Shown here: positions 1 to 7,998 of the stretch, piece after piece
Layout of the letters: each line of letters begins with the position of its first letter
How positions within the stretch are numbered: the stretch's first letter is position 1
From: Myxococcales bacterium
GTDB lineage: Bacteria > Myxococcota_A > Polyangia > Nannocystales > Nannocystaceae
Reading direction: 5' to 3'
DNA: 64,000 nt
NCBI GenBank assembly: GCA_020633315.1
Contig: JACKDV010000004.1
Span: forward strand, 62,001-126,000
Translations under genes and position numbers: made by a program
The notes under the pieces: model-generated
What the model saw: the letters and a program-made list of their open reading frames with translations, nothing else
The model's database searches: none
Told to the model about the DNA's origin: nothing

Positions 1-2
1 CG

Positions 3-2324
3 GGGCGGGGGCTGAGCGCGGCCCATGCCGCGGGACTGGTGCACCGCGACCTCAAGCCGGCCAACGTGTTCGTGGAGCGCGACGGCCGGGTGCGCGTGCT
101 CGACTTCGGCCTGGCCCGCGGCACCGGGCGCGCCAGCGAGACGCTCTCCGACGACGACCTCCGGGGCGCGAGCCTCGACGATGCGCTGCAGTCGATCACG
201 ATCGCGGGGGCCGTGCTCGGGACCCCGGCCTACATGGCACCGGAGCAGCACGAGGGCGACGGAGCCGATGCCCGCAGCGATCAGTACAGCTTCTGCGCCG
301 CGCTCTACCACGGCCTGTACGGCGTGCTCCCGTTCCGCGGCTCGGCGCTGGACGAGCTCGCCGACCAAAAGAGCCGGCTCGCGCTGCGGGCCCCGAGCCC
401 CGACGTCGCAGTGCCGCGCTGGCTGGGCGCGGTGCTGCGCCGCGGCCTCGCCCCCGAGCCGATCGAGCGCTGGCCCTCCATGGACGCGCTGCTCCGCGAG
501 CTCGAGCGCCGCCCCCGAGCCCGACGCCGACGCGGGCTGGCGCTGGGCGGCGGCGTGCTCGGCTTGGGCCTGCTGGGCTGGGCCGTCTCCCCGCCGCCGC
601 GCTCCGCCTGCGAGGACGCGGCGGCCCTCGCCCGCTGGAGCGAGGAGGCTCGCGCGGAGGTGGGCCACGCCCTCGCGCCGCACGACCCGGGGGCATCGAG
701 CGCCCGCGTGCTCGCCCGCCTCGACGCCTACGCCAGCGCCTGGGCCCGGGATCGCCACGCGAGCTGCGAGGCCGCGCTGGCCCGCCCCGACGATCGCGAG
801 CTCGAGCTCCGCACGAGCTGCCTGCGGCGGGCCGGTGCTCACTTCGAGGCGCTCGTGGGCGCGCTGGCCCAGGCCGACGCCGCGGTGGCCGAGCGGGCGC
901 TCACCGCCACCACGCAGCTCCCCGAGCTCGAGCGCTGCCACGACCTCGAGCGCCTGCGAGCGGAGGACGGCCCCGCGGTGGAGCCCGAGCTCGAGCCCGC
1001 GGCCGAGGCCCTGCGCGCGAGCCTGGCCGAGGTGTCGGCCCTGCTCACGGCCGGCCGCATCGATGCCGCGCTCGAGCGGGCCGATGCATGCGTGGAGCAG
1101 GCCCAGGGCATCGACCACCCCCCGCTGCTCGCCGAGGCGCTGTGGTGGCAGGCGCACGTGCGGAGGATCGCCGGCTGGCTCGAGCCCGTGCTGCCCGGGC
1201 TCGAGCAGGCGGCCCACACCGCGGCCGCCCACGGTCACGACAAGGTGGCCGCCCTGGCCGCGGTCGAGCTCACCACCGTGCTCGGTGCGCTGGCCCGCTA
1301 CGACGAGGCGCTCGAGTGGTCCCGCCACGCCGAGGCGGCAGCGCGACGCTTCGGGGAGGATCGCTACCCGCTGGCCCGCGCGCTCGCCAGCCGCGGCACC
1401 GTGCTGCGCCAGCTCGGCCGCAACGAGGAGTCGTACCAGCTCTACCTCGAGGCGCTGCGCGTCCAGCAGCGGGCCGACGCCGCGAGCCACGAGCTGCCCA
1501 CCATCCTCAACAACCTGGGGACGGCCGCGCTCGGGCTCGGACGCAACGAGGAGGCGCTCGAGCACTACGCCCGCTCCTACGAGCGCATCGAGGCCCTGCT
1601 CGGCCCCGAGCACCCGCAGACGGCCGCGGCCCGCATGAACCTGGGCATCGTGACGGCCGAGCTCGGGCGCCACGAGGAGGCCCGCGCCCACTACGAGGCC
1701 GCGCGCGAGGTGTTCGTGCGTCGCTTCGGTCCCCGGGATCAGCGGGTGGCGTACTGCGACACCAACCTCGGCAACCTGCTGCAGAGCCTGCGGCGGCACG
1801 AGCAGGCACGCGAGCGCTTCGCCGCGGCCCGCGACCTGTTCGCCGAGACCCTGGGCCCGAGCCACCCCAACACGGCGACCGCCCGCGCGAGCTGGGGCCT
1901 CACCCAGATCGAGCTGGGCAACCCCGAGCAGGCCCTGCCGGCGATCGAGCAGGCGCTGGCCGACACCACCGCGGCCGTCGGTCCCGAGCATCCCTTCGTG
2001 GGCGTGATGAAGGGGCAGACCGGCCAGGCCCTGCTCGCGCTGCACCGCCCCGCGGAGGCTCGCGAGCGGCTCCAGGCCGCCGTCGAGCTGCTCGAGCAGG
2101 CGAGCGCCGATCCCAGCCTGCTCGACGAGGCCCGCTTCCACCTCGCCCGCGCCCGCTGGGAGCTGGGCGAGCGAGCCGAGGCCTGGGACGAGGCGAGCGC
2201 GGTGCGAGAGCGGCTCGCCGAGCACGGACCGGCGGTGGCTCGCGAGGACGTCGACGCCTGGCTGCGAGCCCACCCTCGGGGGGACGACGCGACGGAGCTC
2301 GGGCCGACGACCGACGCCCGCTGA
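3..2324 (+). CDS. Ser/Thr protein kinase with TPR tail, 5' end outside window
   Basis: The reading frame is open from base 3, so the N-lobe of the kinase lies upstream of the window. What is visible begins inside the catalytic loop (HRDLKPANV, Asp present), followed by the DFG motif (LDFGLA) and the APE-like MAPEQ. A basic stretch and one membrane helix (GGGVLGLGLLGWAV) follow at about residues 180-200. The rest, over 550 residues, is alpha-helical with repeated NLG/AxLGRxEEA motifs typical of tetratricopeptide repeats. Family knowledge: such myxobacterial kinases put a cytoplasmic kinase in front of a membrane helix and a TPR protein-binding tail. The substrate is unknown. It is likely an active kinase, since the HRD and DFG residues are intact. 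Confidence 0.9.
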   Translation, partial: GRGLSAAHAAGLVHRDLKPANVFVERDGRVRVLDFGLARGTGRASETLSDDDLRGASLDDALQSITIAGAVLGTPAYMAPEQHEGDGADARSDQYSFCAALYHGLYGVLPFRGSALDELADQKSRLALRAPSPDVAVPRWLGAVLRRGLAPEPIERWPSMDALLRELERRPRARRRRGLALGGGVLGLGLLGWAVSPPPRSACEDAAALARWSEEARAEVGHALAPHDPGASSARVLARLDAYASAWARDRHASCEAALARPDDRELELRTSCLRRAGAHFEALVGALAQADAAVAERALTATTQLPELERCHDLERLRAEDGPAVEPELEPAAEALRASLAEVSALLTAGRIDAALERADACVEQAQGIDHPPLLAEALWWQAHVRRIAGWLEPVLPGLEQAAHTAAAHGHDKVAALAAVELTTVLGALARYDEALEWSRHAEAAARRFGEDRYPLARALASRGTVLRQLGRNEESYQLYLEALRVQQRADAASHELPTILNNLGTAALGLGRNEEALEHYARSYERIEALLGPEHPQTAAARMNLGIVTAELGRHEEARAHYEAAREVFVRRFGPRDQRVAYCDTNLGNLLQSLRRHEQARERFAAARDLFAETLGPSHPNTATARASWGLTQIELGNPEQALPAIEQALADTTAAVGPEHPFVGVMKGQTGQALLALHRPAEARERLQAAVELLEQASADPSLLDEARFHLARARWELGERAEAWDEASAVRERLAEHGPAVAREDVDAWLRAHPRGDDATELGPTTDAR

Positions 2325-2369
2325 TCGAGCATCGAGCGGGGCCGCGGTCTGCTAGGCTGCGGACCACCG

Positions 2370-3227
2370 ATGAAGACGATGACGACGCGACGGAAGCTGG
2401 CCATCGCCACCTGGCGAGCGCCGCGGGAGGGCAACATCTACGGTCGCCTGGCCCTCGACACCGAGCAGGTGCAGCGCTACCTGAGCTGGCTGAGCGAGAC
2501 CACCGGCACCAAGGTCACCCTCACCGCCTTCGTCGGGGCCTGCGTCGCCCGGGGGCTGGCCGCCACCCCCACCCTCAACGGTCGGATCTTCCTGGGCCGC
2601 TACATCCCCCACTCCACCGTGGCCGTGAGCTTCCTGGTGGCGCTGGAGGACGGCGGCGACCTGGGCAAGGTGAAGGTGGATCGAGCCGACGAGGCGGGGC
2701 CGCAGGGCATCGCCGAGGCGCTGCGCGCCGGCGCGGGCACGCTGCGCAAGGGCAAGGACGAGGCCTTCAACAAGAGCAAGGGCGTCATCCGCATGCTCCC
2801 CACCTGGCTGCTGCGCCCCATGCTGCGCTGGGTGGGCTGGCTGGGCTCGTGCGGCGGCTTCTCGATCCCCGCGCTGGGGGTGGAGCCCTACCCCTTCGGC
2901 ACCGCGATCGTCACCAGCGTGGGCATGCTGGGCATCGACGAGGGGCTGGTGCCGCCCACCCCCTTCGCCCACGTGCCGCTCTACGTGTGCGTGGGCAACG
3001 AGCGACGCGTGCCCACCGAGTGGCACGGCGAGATCGCGCTGCGTCCGCAGGTGGTGATCACCGCGACGATCGACCACCGCTTCATCGACGGCTTCCAGCT
3101 CGGCACCCTGGCCAGGCTGATGCGCGAGCTGTTCGCCAACCCGTGGGCGTTCTCGGGGCTGGAGGGGCCACCGGACGCGCTCGAGGCTCCAGCCCCCGAG
3201 ATCTCGGCCGAGGCGGCGCACGCCTAG
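2370..3227 (+). CDS. stand-alone 2-oxoacid dehydrogenase E2-type acyltransferase domain protein
   Basis: A 285-residue protein matching only the catalytic (CoA-dependent acyltransferase) domain of E2 subunits. The signature DHRFIDG at residues 235-241 fits the DHRxxDG active-site consensus, with the catalytic His and Asp. The stretch TSVGMLGID before it also fits the E2 core. There is no N-terminal lipoyl domain or E1/E3-binding domain, and no E1 or E3 gene nearby, so it probably does not work in a normal dehydrogenase complex; it may acylate a small molecule. It starts 45 bp after the kinase stop and could share its transcript. The acyl substrate cannot be told from sequence. Confidence 0.8.
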   Translation: MKTMTTRRKLAIATWRAPREGNIYGRLALDTEQVQRYLSWLSETTGTKVTLTAFVGACVARGLAATPTLNGRIFLGRYIPHSTVAVSFLVALEDGGDLGKVKVDRADEAGPQGIAEALRAGAGTLRKGKDEAFNKSKGVIRMLPTWLLRPMLRWVGWLGSCGGFSIPALGVEPYPFGTAIVTSVGMLGIDEGLVPPTPFAHVPLYVCVGNERRVPTEWHGEIALRPQVVITATIDHRFIDGFQLGTLARLMRELFANPWAFSGLEGPPDALEAPAPEISAEAAHA

Positions 3228-3298
3228 CCATGTGGGTTCCGCTCGACTTTTCTGCCCGAGCCGGCAATCCAATCGTCGTCGGTGCTCACACGTAGAGC

Positions 3299-4192
3299 AT
3301 GACGATGACCTCGACTACGACCCCCTACCCCGTGGCCGGCCTGCTCGCGCTCGCGCTGTCGACCACGGCCTGCATCGAGCTCGACCCGGGCGAGCCGGCC
3401 GACACCGAGTCGGGGACCGTCGGCACCACATCGGGGACTGCCGGCACCGCGTCGGGGACCGCCGGCACCGCGTCGGGAACCGTCGATTCCGACGGAGCGA
3501 CCGACGGAGCCACCGACGGAGCGACCGACGGAGCCACCGACGGAGGGCCCGACACCATCTGCGAGGACACCCACCCGGACGTGGATGCTAGCCTCACCAT
3601 CGACGTGTCGGAGTGGCTCGAGGTGGGCATGGAGGGGCTCGACATCGTGACGACCTGTACCGTGCTCGCCGTGGACTCGGCTGGCTCGGTGACCACCACG
3701 CTCGAGTGCGACGACGAGGGCACGCCTCGGGGGCTGAGCTTCACGATCCCCGCCACCGACGACCCCGTGGCGTGGGGAGCAGGCGAGTCGATCGAGGTGG
3801 TCCACCACTACTACCCGGAGAGCATCGACACCTACGAGCACCGAGCGGAGCTCACCGTGCACCGGTCGACCGACGGCGCGCTGCTCCTGGTCTGGATCGA
3901 CGGGAACGTCACGAGCCCGGGCATCTTCGACCCCGTGGTCTGGACCCTCGACCGGGAGCGCTGCGAGCCCCCGGACCCCACCGACTTCGACGCCTCCTGG
4001 CCCATGGTGTCGAGCTTCGACAACGGCCTCGGCGAGGTGCTCGAGCTGGGGCACGAGCAGCGAGGCACGCTCACGCCTCCCACGGGCGAGGGCATCCTGG
4101 CCATCGACGTGGGCTGGTCCATCTACGCGACCTGCTGCCACGAGCAGGACGGATGGCGAATGGTGCTGCTGCGCCGCACCACCGGCGCCTAG
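3299..4192 (+). CDS. secreted lipoprotein with Gly/Thr and Ala-Thr-Asp-Gly repeat linker
   Basis: A 297-residue protein with an N-terminal signal and a lipobox-like LSTTAC, so it should be lipidated at Cys 24. Residues about 37-83 are a low-complexity spacer: SGTAGTA units followed by ATDG units, encoded by short tandem DNA repeats. The remaining 210 residues are a mostly beta-type domain with six or so Cys residues and no motif I recognise. Such a spacer would hold a globular domain away from the membrane. The gene is convergent with the next one, with only 3 bp between the stops. Function unknown. Confidence 0.75.
   Translation: MTMTSTTTPYPVAGLLALALSTTACIELDPGEPADTESGTVGTTSGTAGTASGTAGTASGTVDSDGATDGATDGATDGATDGGPDTICEDTHPDVDASLTIDVSEWLEVGMEGLDIVTTCTVLAVDSAGSVTTTLECDDEGTPRGLSFTIPATDDPVAWGAGESIEVVHHYYPESIDTYEHRAELTVHRSTDGALLLVWIDGNVTSPGIFDPVVWTLDRERCEPPDPTDFDASWPMVSSFDNGLGEVLELGHEQRGTLTPPTGEGILAIDVGWSIYATCCHEQDGWRMVLLRRTTGA
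3410..3483 (+). repeat. 21-bp tandem repeat, about 3.5 copies, inside lipoprotein gene
   Basis: Three units starting at 3410, 3431 and 3452 plus a partial one at 3473, each of the form TCGGGGACyGyCGGCACCrCr. They encode the SGTxGTx spacer. In-frame unit length means copy-number change would only alter spacer length. Confidence 0.85.
3491..3538 (+). repeat. 12-bp tandem repeat, 4 copies (24-bp x 2)
   Basis: Alternating GACGGAGCGACC and GACGGAGCCACC units coding the DGAT spacer of the lipoprotein. The second 24 bp is an exact copy of the first, a sign of recent slippage duplication. Confidence 0.85.
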
Positions 4193-4195
4193 CCG

Positions 4196-6325
4196 CTACT
4201 TCAGCACCTGCACCAGGTTGCTGTAGGTGTCGGTCCACAGCGGCCACTCGCCCTGCTTGGGCGCCAGCTCGGCCGGATCGGCGAGGGCCCGCACCCCCTC
4301 GAACGCGCCGGGCTGGGTGGCCAGCAGCATCCAGTCGCTGGAGAACACCCGCTCGTCCTCGTGGTCGTCGTCGATGCGGATCACGGCCAGCCCCAGCTCC
4401 TCGGCCAGCCCCTGCACCACCGGCTCGAGGTCGAGGTAGCGGTTGGAGATGTGCACCGCGATGAGCGAGTCGGCGTCCCGCAGGTGCTCCAGGTAGAGCT
4501 CCATCGCCTCCACGGTGAGCAGGTGGGTGGGGATCGCATCGCTCGAGAAGGCATCGAGGGCGAGCACGTCGAAGCCCCGCGGGGGCTCGCGCTCGAGGTT
4601 GATGCGGGCGTCGCCGATCGCCACCTCCACCTCACCCCGGGCGTCGCGAAGGTAGGTGAACAGCGGCGAGCTGCCCGAGGACAGCGCGACCACGTCGGGA
4701 TCGATCTCGTAGAAGCGGGCATGGTCGCCCTCGAACACGTAGCAGGCCAGGGTGCCCGCCCCCAGGCCCACGAAGCCCAGGGTCATCGGCTCGCCCGCCT
4801 TGCGCCGCGGGTGGGTGCCGATGGCCAGGCCCACGCCGCTGCCGGGGCCGTAGTAGCTGGTGGGCTCGAGCGCGAGCTCGGGGTCGGTGTACTGCAGGCC
4901 GTGGATGATGCGGCCGTGGCGGAGGCGCATGCGCTCCTCGCCGTCGAGGTCCTCGTCCTCGTCGACCCGCAGCACGCCGAAGAAGCCGCGCGAGACGTGC
5001 ACGTTGTCGCTGAGATCGTCGACCGCATCCCGGCCCAGCATCACCGCGAGCACCACCAGGTAGGCCCCGCCGACCCAGGCGGCGCTCATCCGCACGCGGT
5101 GCAGGCGGGGGGTGGGCCCGCCGAACAGGCCCAGCGCCAGCGCGAGCACGCAGGCGGCCACCAGCGCCAGCGGCAGCTCCCACAGCCCGAGGAAGGTGGC
5201 GGGGGCGACCAGGCCCGTGAACACCCCGCCCGCGGCCCCGCCCGCCGAGACCAGCAGGTAGAAGCTGGTGAGGTAGCGCGGCGCGGGCTTTCGACGCACC
5301 AGCTCGCCGTGGCAGACCATGCAGGCGAACAGCAGCACGGACAGATAGGTGACCAGCTGCACCAGCATGGGCACGCCCACGCCCTCGAGGATGACCACCG
5401 TGGTCCCGCCCGCGCCCAGCAGCAGCAGGGGGATCCACAGGCCACGGCGGTACGAGCCCTCGTACTCGAAGCACAGCACGAAGCTCAGCAGGTACAGGGC
5501 CAGGGGCAGCATCCACAGGAAGGGGATCACCGCCACCTCGAGCGAGATCTGGCTGGTGACGGCCAGCAGCATCACCGAGGCGACCATGGCGAGCACGAGC
5601 CACAGCGCCCGCTCGGCCACGGTGGGCGGCGGCGCGTCGGCGGCGGGGGCCTCGGCCTCGCTCGCGCCGCGGGTGGTCGCGGGCTCGGTGCGTCCCACCA
5701 GCACCGCTGCGCCGGCGCAGCCCACCACGAACACCACGAAGCCCGCCGACCACACCCAGCCCTGGTCGGTCACCGACAGCGCCGGCTCGAGCAGGAAGGG
5801 GTAGCTGAGCAGGCCGAGCAGCGAGCCCAGGTTGGAGAGCGCATAGAGGCGGTAGGGCGAGGCCCCGGGGAAGCAGCGCGCGTACCAGGCCTGCAGCAGC
5901 GGTCCGGTGGACGACAGCACCAGGAACGGCAGGCCGATGGTGAACAGCAGCAGCCCCAGGATCGCCAGCGAGGGCAGGTCGTCGGGGCCGGGCTTCCACT
6001 CGTCGGAGGGGGTGATGGGCGAGGGCCACAAGAGCACTCGCACCAGCAGCAGGGCGAGGGCCAGCAGCAGCATGCCCAGGTGGATGTTGCGCTGGCGCAG
6101 CGGCGAGGGGCTGCGGCCCAGCAGGTGCGCGTAGCCGTAGCCGGCCAGCAGCAGCACCTGGAAGAACAGCATGCAGGTGGTCCACACCGCGGGGGCGCCC
6201 CCGAACCACGGCAGGATCTGCTTGCCGAGGATGAACTGGACCTGGAACAGCAGGCAGGCGCCCACGCCGATGGTGGCGGCGAAGACGAGCACGGCCAACG
6301 GACGAGGAGGGTTCGGAGCCGCCAA
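4196..6325 (-). CDS. polytopic membrane protein fused to spermidine-synthase-like domain
   Basis: 709 residues. The first ~430 hold about twelve hydrophobic segments, beginning with a motif typical of this family (FQVQFILGKQILPWFGG). The C-terminal ~230 residues form a class I SAM-dependent fold related to spermidine synthases: LGFVGLGAGTLACY as the glycine-rich SAM loop, FYEIDPDV with the ribose-binding acid, and ALDAFSSDAIPTHLLT as the polyamine-synthase-like active region. This fused architecture is known in bacteria, but its product is not settled and it need not make spermidine. The start is a TTG at 6325, chosen because it opens directly before the first membrane helix. Confidence 0.8.
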   Translation of the reverse strand: MAAPNPPRPLAVLVFAATIGVGACLLFQVQFILGKQILPWFGGAPAVWTTCMLFFQVLLLAGYGYAHLLGRSPSPLRQRNIHLGMLLLALALLLVRVLLWPSPITPSDEWKPGPDDLPSLAILGLLLFTIGLPFLVLSSTGPLLQAWYARCFPGASPYRLYALSNLGSLLGLLSYPFLLEPALSVTDQGWVWSAGFVVFVVGCAGAAVLVGRTEPATTRGASEAEAPAADAPPPTVAERALWLVLAMVASVMLLAVTSQISLEVAVIPFLWMLPLALYLLSFVLCFEYEGSYRRGLWIPLLLLGAGGTTVVILEGVGVPMLVQLVTYLSVLLFACMVCHGELVRRKPAPRYLTSFYLLVSAGGAAGGVFTGLVAPATFLGLWELPLALVAACVLALALGLFGGPTPRLHRVRMSAAWVGGAYLVVLAVMLGRDAVDDLSDNVHVSRGFFGVLRVDEDEDLDGEERMRLRHGRIIHGLQYTDPELALEPTSYYGPGSGVGLAIGTHPRRKAGEPMTLGFVGLGAGTLACYVFEGDHARFYEIDPDVVALSSGSSPLFTYLRDARGEVEVAIGDARINLEREPPRGFDVLALDAFSSDAIPTHLLTVEAMELYLEHLRDADSLIAVHISNRYLDLEPVVQGLAEELGLAVIRIDDDHEDERVFSSDWMLLATQPGAFEGVRALADPAELAPKQGEWPLWTDTYSNLVQVLK

Positions 6326-6384
6326 GGCGGCGCAGCATAGCCCGCCCGCCCGCTCTCGTCAGTCCTCGGGGGCGACGCGCTCGG

Positions 6385-6969
6385 CTAGCTTCGCACCGCC
6401 GCCGCCGCGGCCCGCAGATCGGGCAGGTCCTCCGCGCTGCGCGGATGGTGGACCCACGCCAGCCGGCCTCCCTCGTCGATGGCGAACGCGCCGGCCTGCT
6501 GCCAGCGACTGCCCTCGGGATCGCGATTGCGGGCCCCGTCCCGCCACGCGGCGAGGGCCCCGAGCAAAGTGCGGGGCCGCAGGAAGTGCCTCACGCTGTC
6601 GGCCCCCAGGCCCCAGCGCGCGTGGGTGGCCAGCGAGGGATCGGAGAGCAGCTCGATCCCGCGGGGCCGCCCCACCTCGGCGAGCCACGCCTCGGTGGCG
6701 GCGATCGATCCCATGCTCACCAGCCACCAGGCGATCGAGGGCTGCTCCTCGGTCACGCGTCGCAGCTGCTGCACCGTGAGCTCGGCGAATGGACAGCCCA
6801 CGTGGCGCAGGAACACGACCACCGCCGGACCGGCGGGGGGCTCGTCGCGCAGCACCGGTGCAGGGTCGCCCACGCGCAGGTGCGGGGCGGGAGACGGGCC
6901 AGAGGGGCGGGCGAGGGATCGCAGCTCGTCGAGCAGTCGCATGGGTCGTGCCGCCCACTCATATCGCAT
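6385..6969 (-). CDS. peroxiredoxin-like (AhpC/TSA-type thioredoxin fold) protein
   Basis: 194 residues with a thioredoxin-like layout. The segment VVVFLRHVGCPF holds the only cysteine, in the place of the peroxidatic Cys of AhpC/TSA proteins (PxxxT/S-x-x-C in classic members, here RHVGCPF). It therefore resembles the peroxiredoxin-like family (PRXL2 group), whose members may be one-Cys thiol reductases. No signal peptide. An internal ATG at 6942 (MRLLDELR) is an equally good start. It sits 59 bp upstream of the membrane fusion gene on the same strand and may be co-transcribed. Peroxidase activity is inferred only from the fold. Confidence 0.7.
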   Translation of the reverse strand: MRYEWAARPMRLLDELRSLARPSGPSPAPHLRVGDPAPVLRDEPPAGPAVVVFLRHVGCPFAELTVQQLRRVTEEQPSIAWWLVSMGSIAATEAWLAEVGRPRGIELLSDPSLATHARWGLGADSVRHFLRPRTLLGALAAWRDGARNRDPEGSRWQQAGAFAIDEGGRLAWVHHPRSAEDLPDLRAAAAAVRS

Positions 6970-7004
6970 CCGGTGTGCCTCGAGGGAAGCGGCGAGTCGG
7001 GCGC

Positions 7005-7253
7005 ATGGACGGAAGGCACCTCGATCCCACCCAGCACCAAGGCTACTTCGTCGGCTTGATCATGATCTCGAGCAGCCGGGGGATGACCACCCTGCCGGGC
7101 CGCACCATGCCGCAGGTGTCCGCGGGCGCCACCTGGATGCGCGCCTCGGGGTGGGCCTACAACGGGCACACCGCCCTCGTCGCCGGGCACGCCGACCAGA
7201 TCGACGCCATCGTGGGCTGGGATCCCGAGTCGCCGCTGACCGCCGTCATCCGC
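7005..7253 (+). pseudogene. coding-like open frame without its own stop, possible gene remnant
   Basis: From the ATG at 7005 about 80 codons show normal codon use (third positions almost all G or C) and a balanced composition, for example GYFVGLIMISSSRGMTT and WMRASGWAYNGHTALV. At about 7254 the frame runs without a stop into the antisense of the next lipoprotein gene and becomes nonsense-like. I read this as the 5' part of a gene whose 3' end was lost. I do not recognise the family. An alternative is chance openness in GC-rich DNA. Confidence 0.35.
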
Positions 7254-7967
7254 TCAGCCCGCGCAGACCGGCAGCGCCTCGACCACGGGCAGGCCCTCCC
7301 ACAGGCAGTCGTAGCGCTCGGTCGCGGTGGGCAGGGCCAGGCAGCCCTCGAAGTGGGCCGCCTCGAGCACCTGCCGCGACGAGGGCGTGTACTCCTCGAA
7401 GCCCACGTCCGTGCTCATGCAGCCGGCGCGCACCGCCGCGCCCTCGCCGAGCACGTGCACCACGTAGCGCGACTGCCCGGAGAAGATGCCGTAGTCCTCG
7501 CGGCCGTCGATCTCGAGCCTCGCCACCGCCTGGTCACGCAGGGTCTCCAGGGCGCACTGCAGCGCCGTCTCGTCGTAGGCCAGCTCCTGGCCCATGCAGC
7601 CGTAGAGATCCTGGCCGGGGCGCATGCACTCCACGGTGACCCGCCCGCAGGGCATGTCGGCGGGGCAGCCGGGGGTCCACTGGGCCAGCTCCTCGAAGCC
7701 GCAGCCGATGGCCTCGAGGTCGGCGAGCTGGCAGGTGCAGGGCCCGGCCGGCGGTGGATCGGCGGTGCTCCCTGCGGCCGCGGTGGAGCCATCGCCGGTG
7801 GCCACCTGACCCGAGCCGCTGGCGGCCTCGGTGGTGCTGGTGGGGGCACAGGCGCCGCCGCAGGCATCACCGCCGCCGTCGGGGACGTCGAGCGAGTCGT
7901 CTCGGCACGCGCCCGTCAGCGCGAGGACGAGCAGCATGCCGGGGATCGTGCGATGGGCTCCGAGCAT
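7254..7967 (-). CDS. Cys-rich secreted lipoprotein
   Basis: 237 residues with a signal peptide and a clear lipobox (LTGAC, Cys 21). A Ser/Thr/Gly/Ala linker is followed by a compact domain with more than ten cysteines (CTCQLADLEAIGC, CMRPGQDLYGC, CLALPTATERYDC), so disulfide-stabilised and extracytoplasmic. No known domain recognised. The start at 7967 lies inside a perfect 13-bp hairpin (7951-7979); the in-frame ATG at 7937 (MLLVLALTGAC) avoids this but leaves no positive charge in the signal peptide. Function unknown. Confidence 0.7.
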   Translation of the reverse strand: MLGAHRTIPGMLLVLALTGACRDDSLDVPDGGGDACGGACAPTSTTEAASGSGQVATGDGSTAAAGSTADPPPAGPCTCQLADLEAIGCGFEELAQWTPGCPADMPCGRVTVECMRPGQDLYGCMGQELAYDETALQCALETLRDQAVARLEIDGREDYGIFSGQSRYVVHVLGEGAAVRAGCMSTDVGFEEYTPSSRQVLEAAHFEGCLALPTATERYDCLWEGLPVVEALPVCAG

Positions 7968-7979
7968 CGGAGCCCATCG
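7951..7979 (-). terminator. perfect 13-bp inverted repeat, candidate terminator or start-codon hairpin
   Basis: CGATGGGCTCCGA (7951-7963), loop GCA, then its exact reverse complement (7967-7979). It begins 20 bp after the stop of the OmpA-like gene, the normal place for a terminator, but has no T-tract on either side. It overlaps the start codon of the following lipoprotein gene, so it could also mask translation initiation. Confidence 0.6.
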
Positions 7980-7998
7980 TAGCAGGCCGAGCCGCTCC

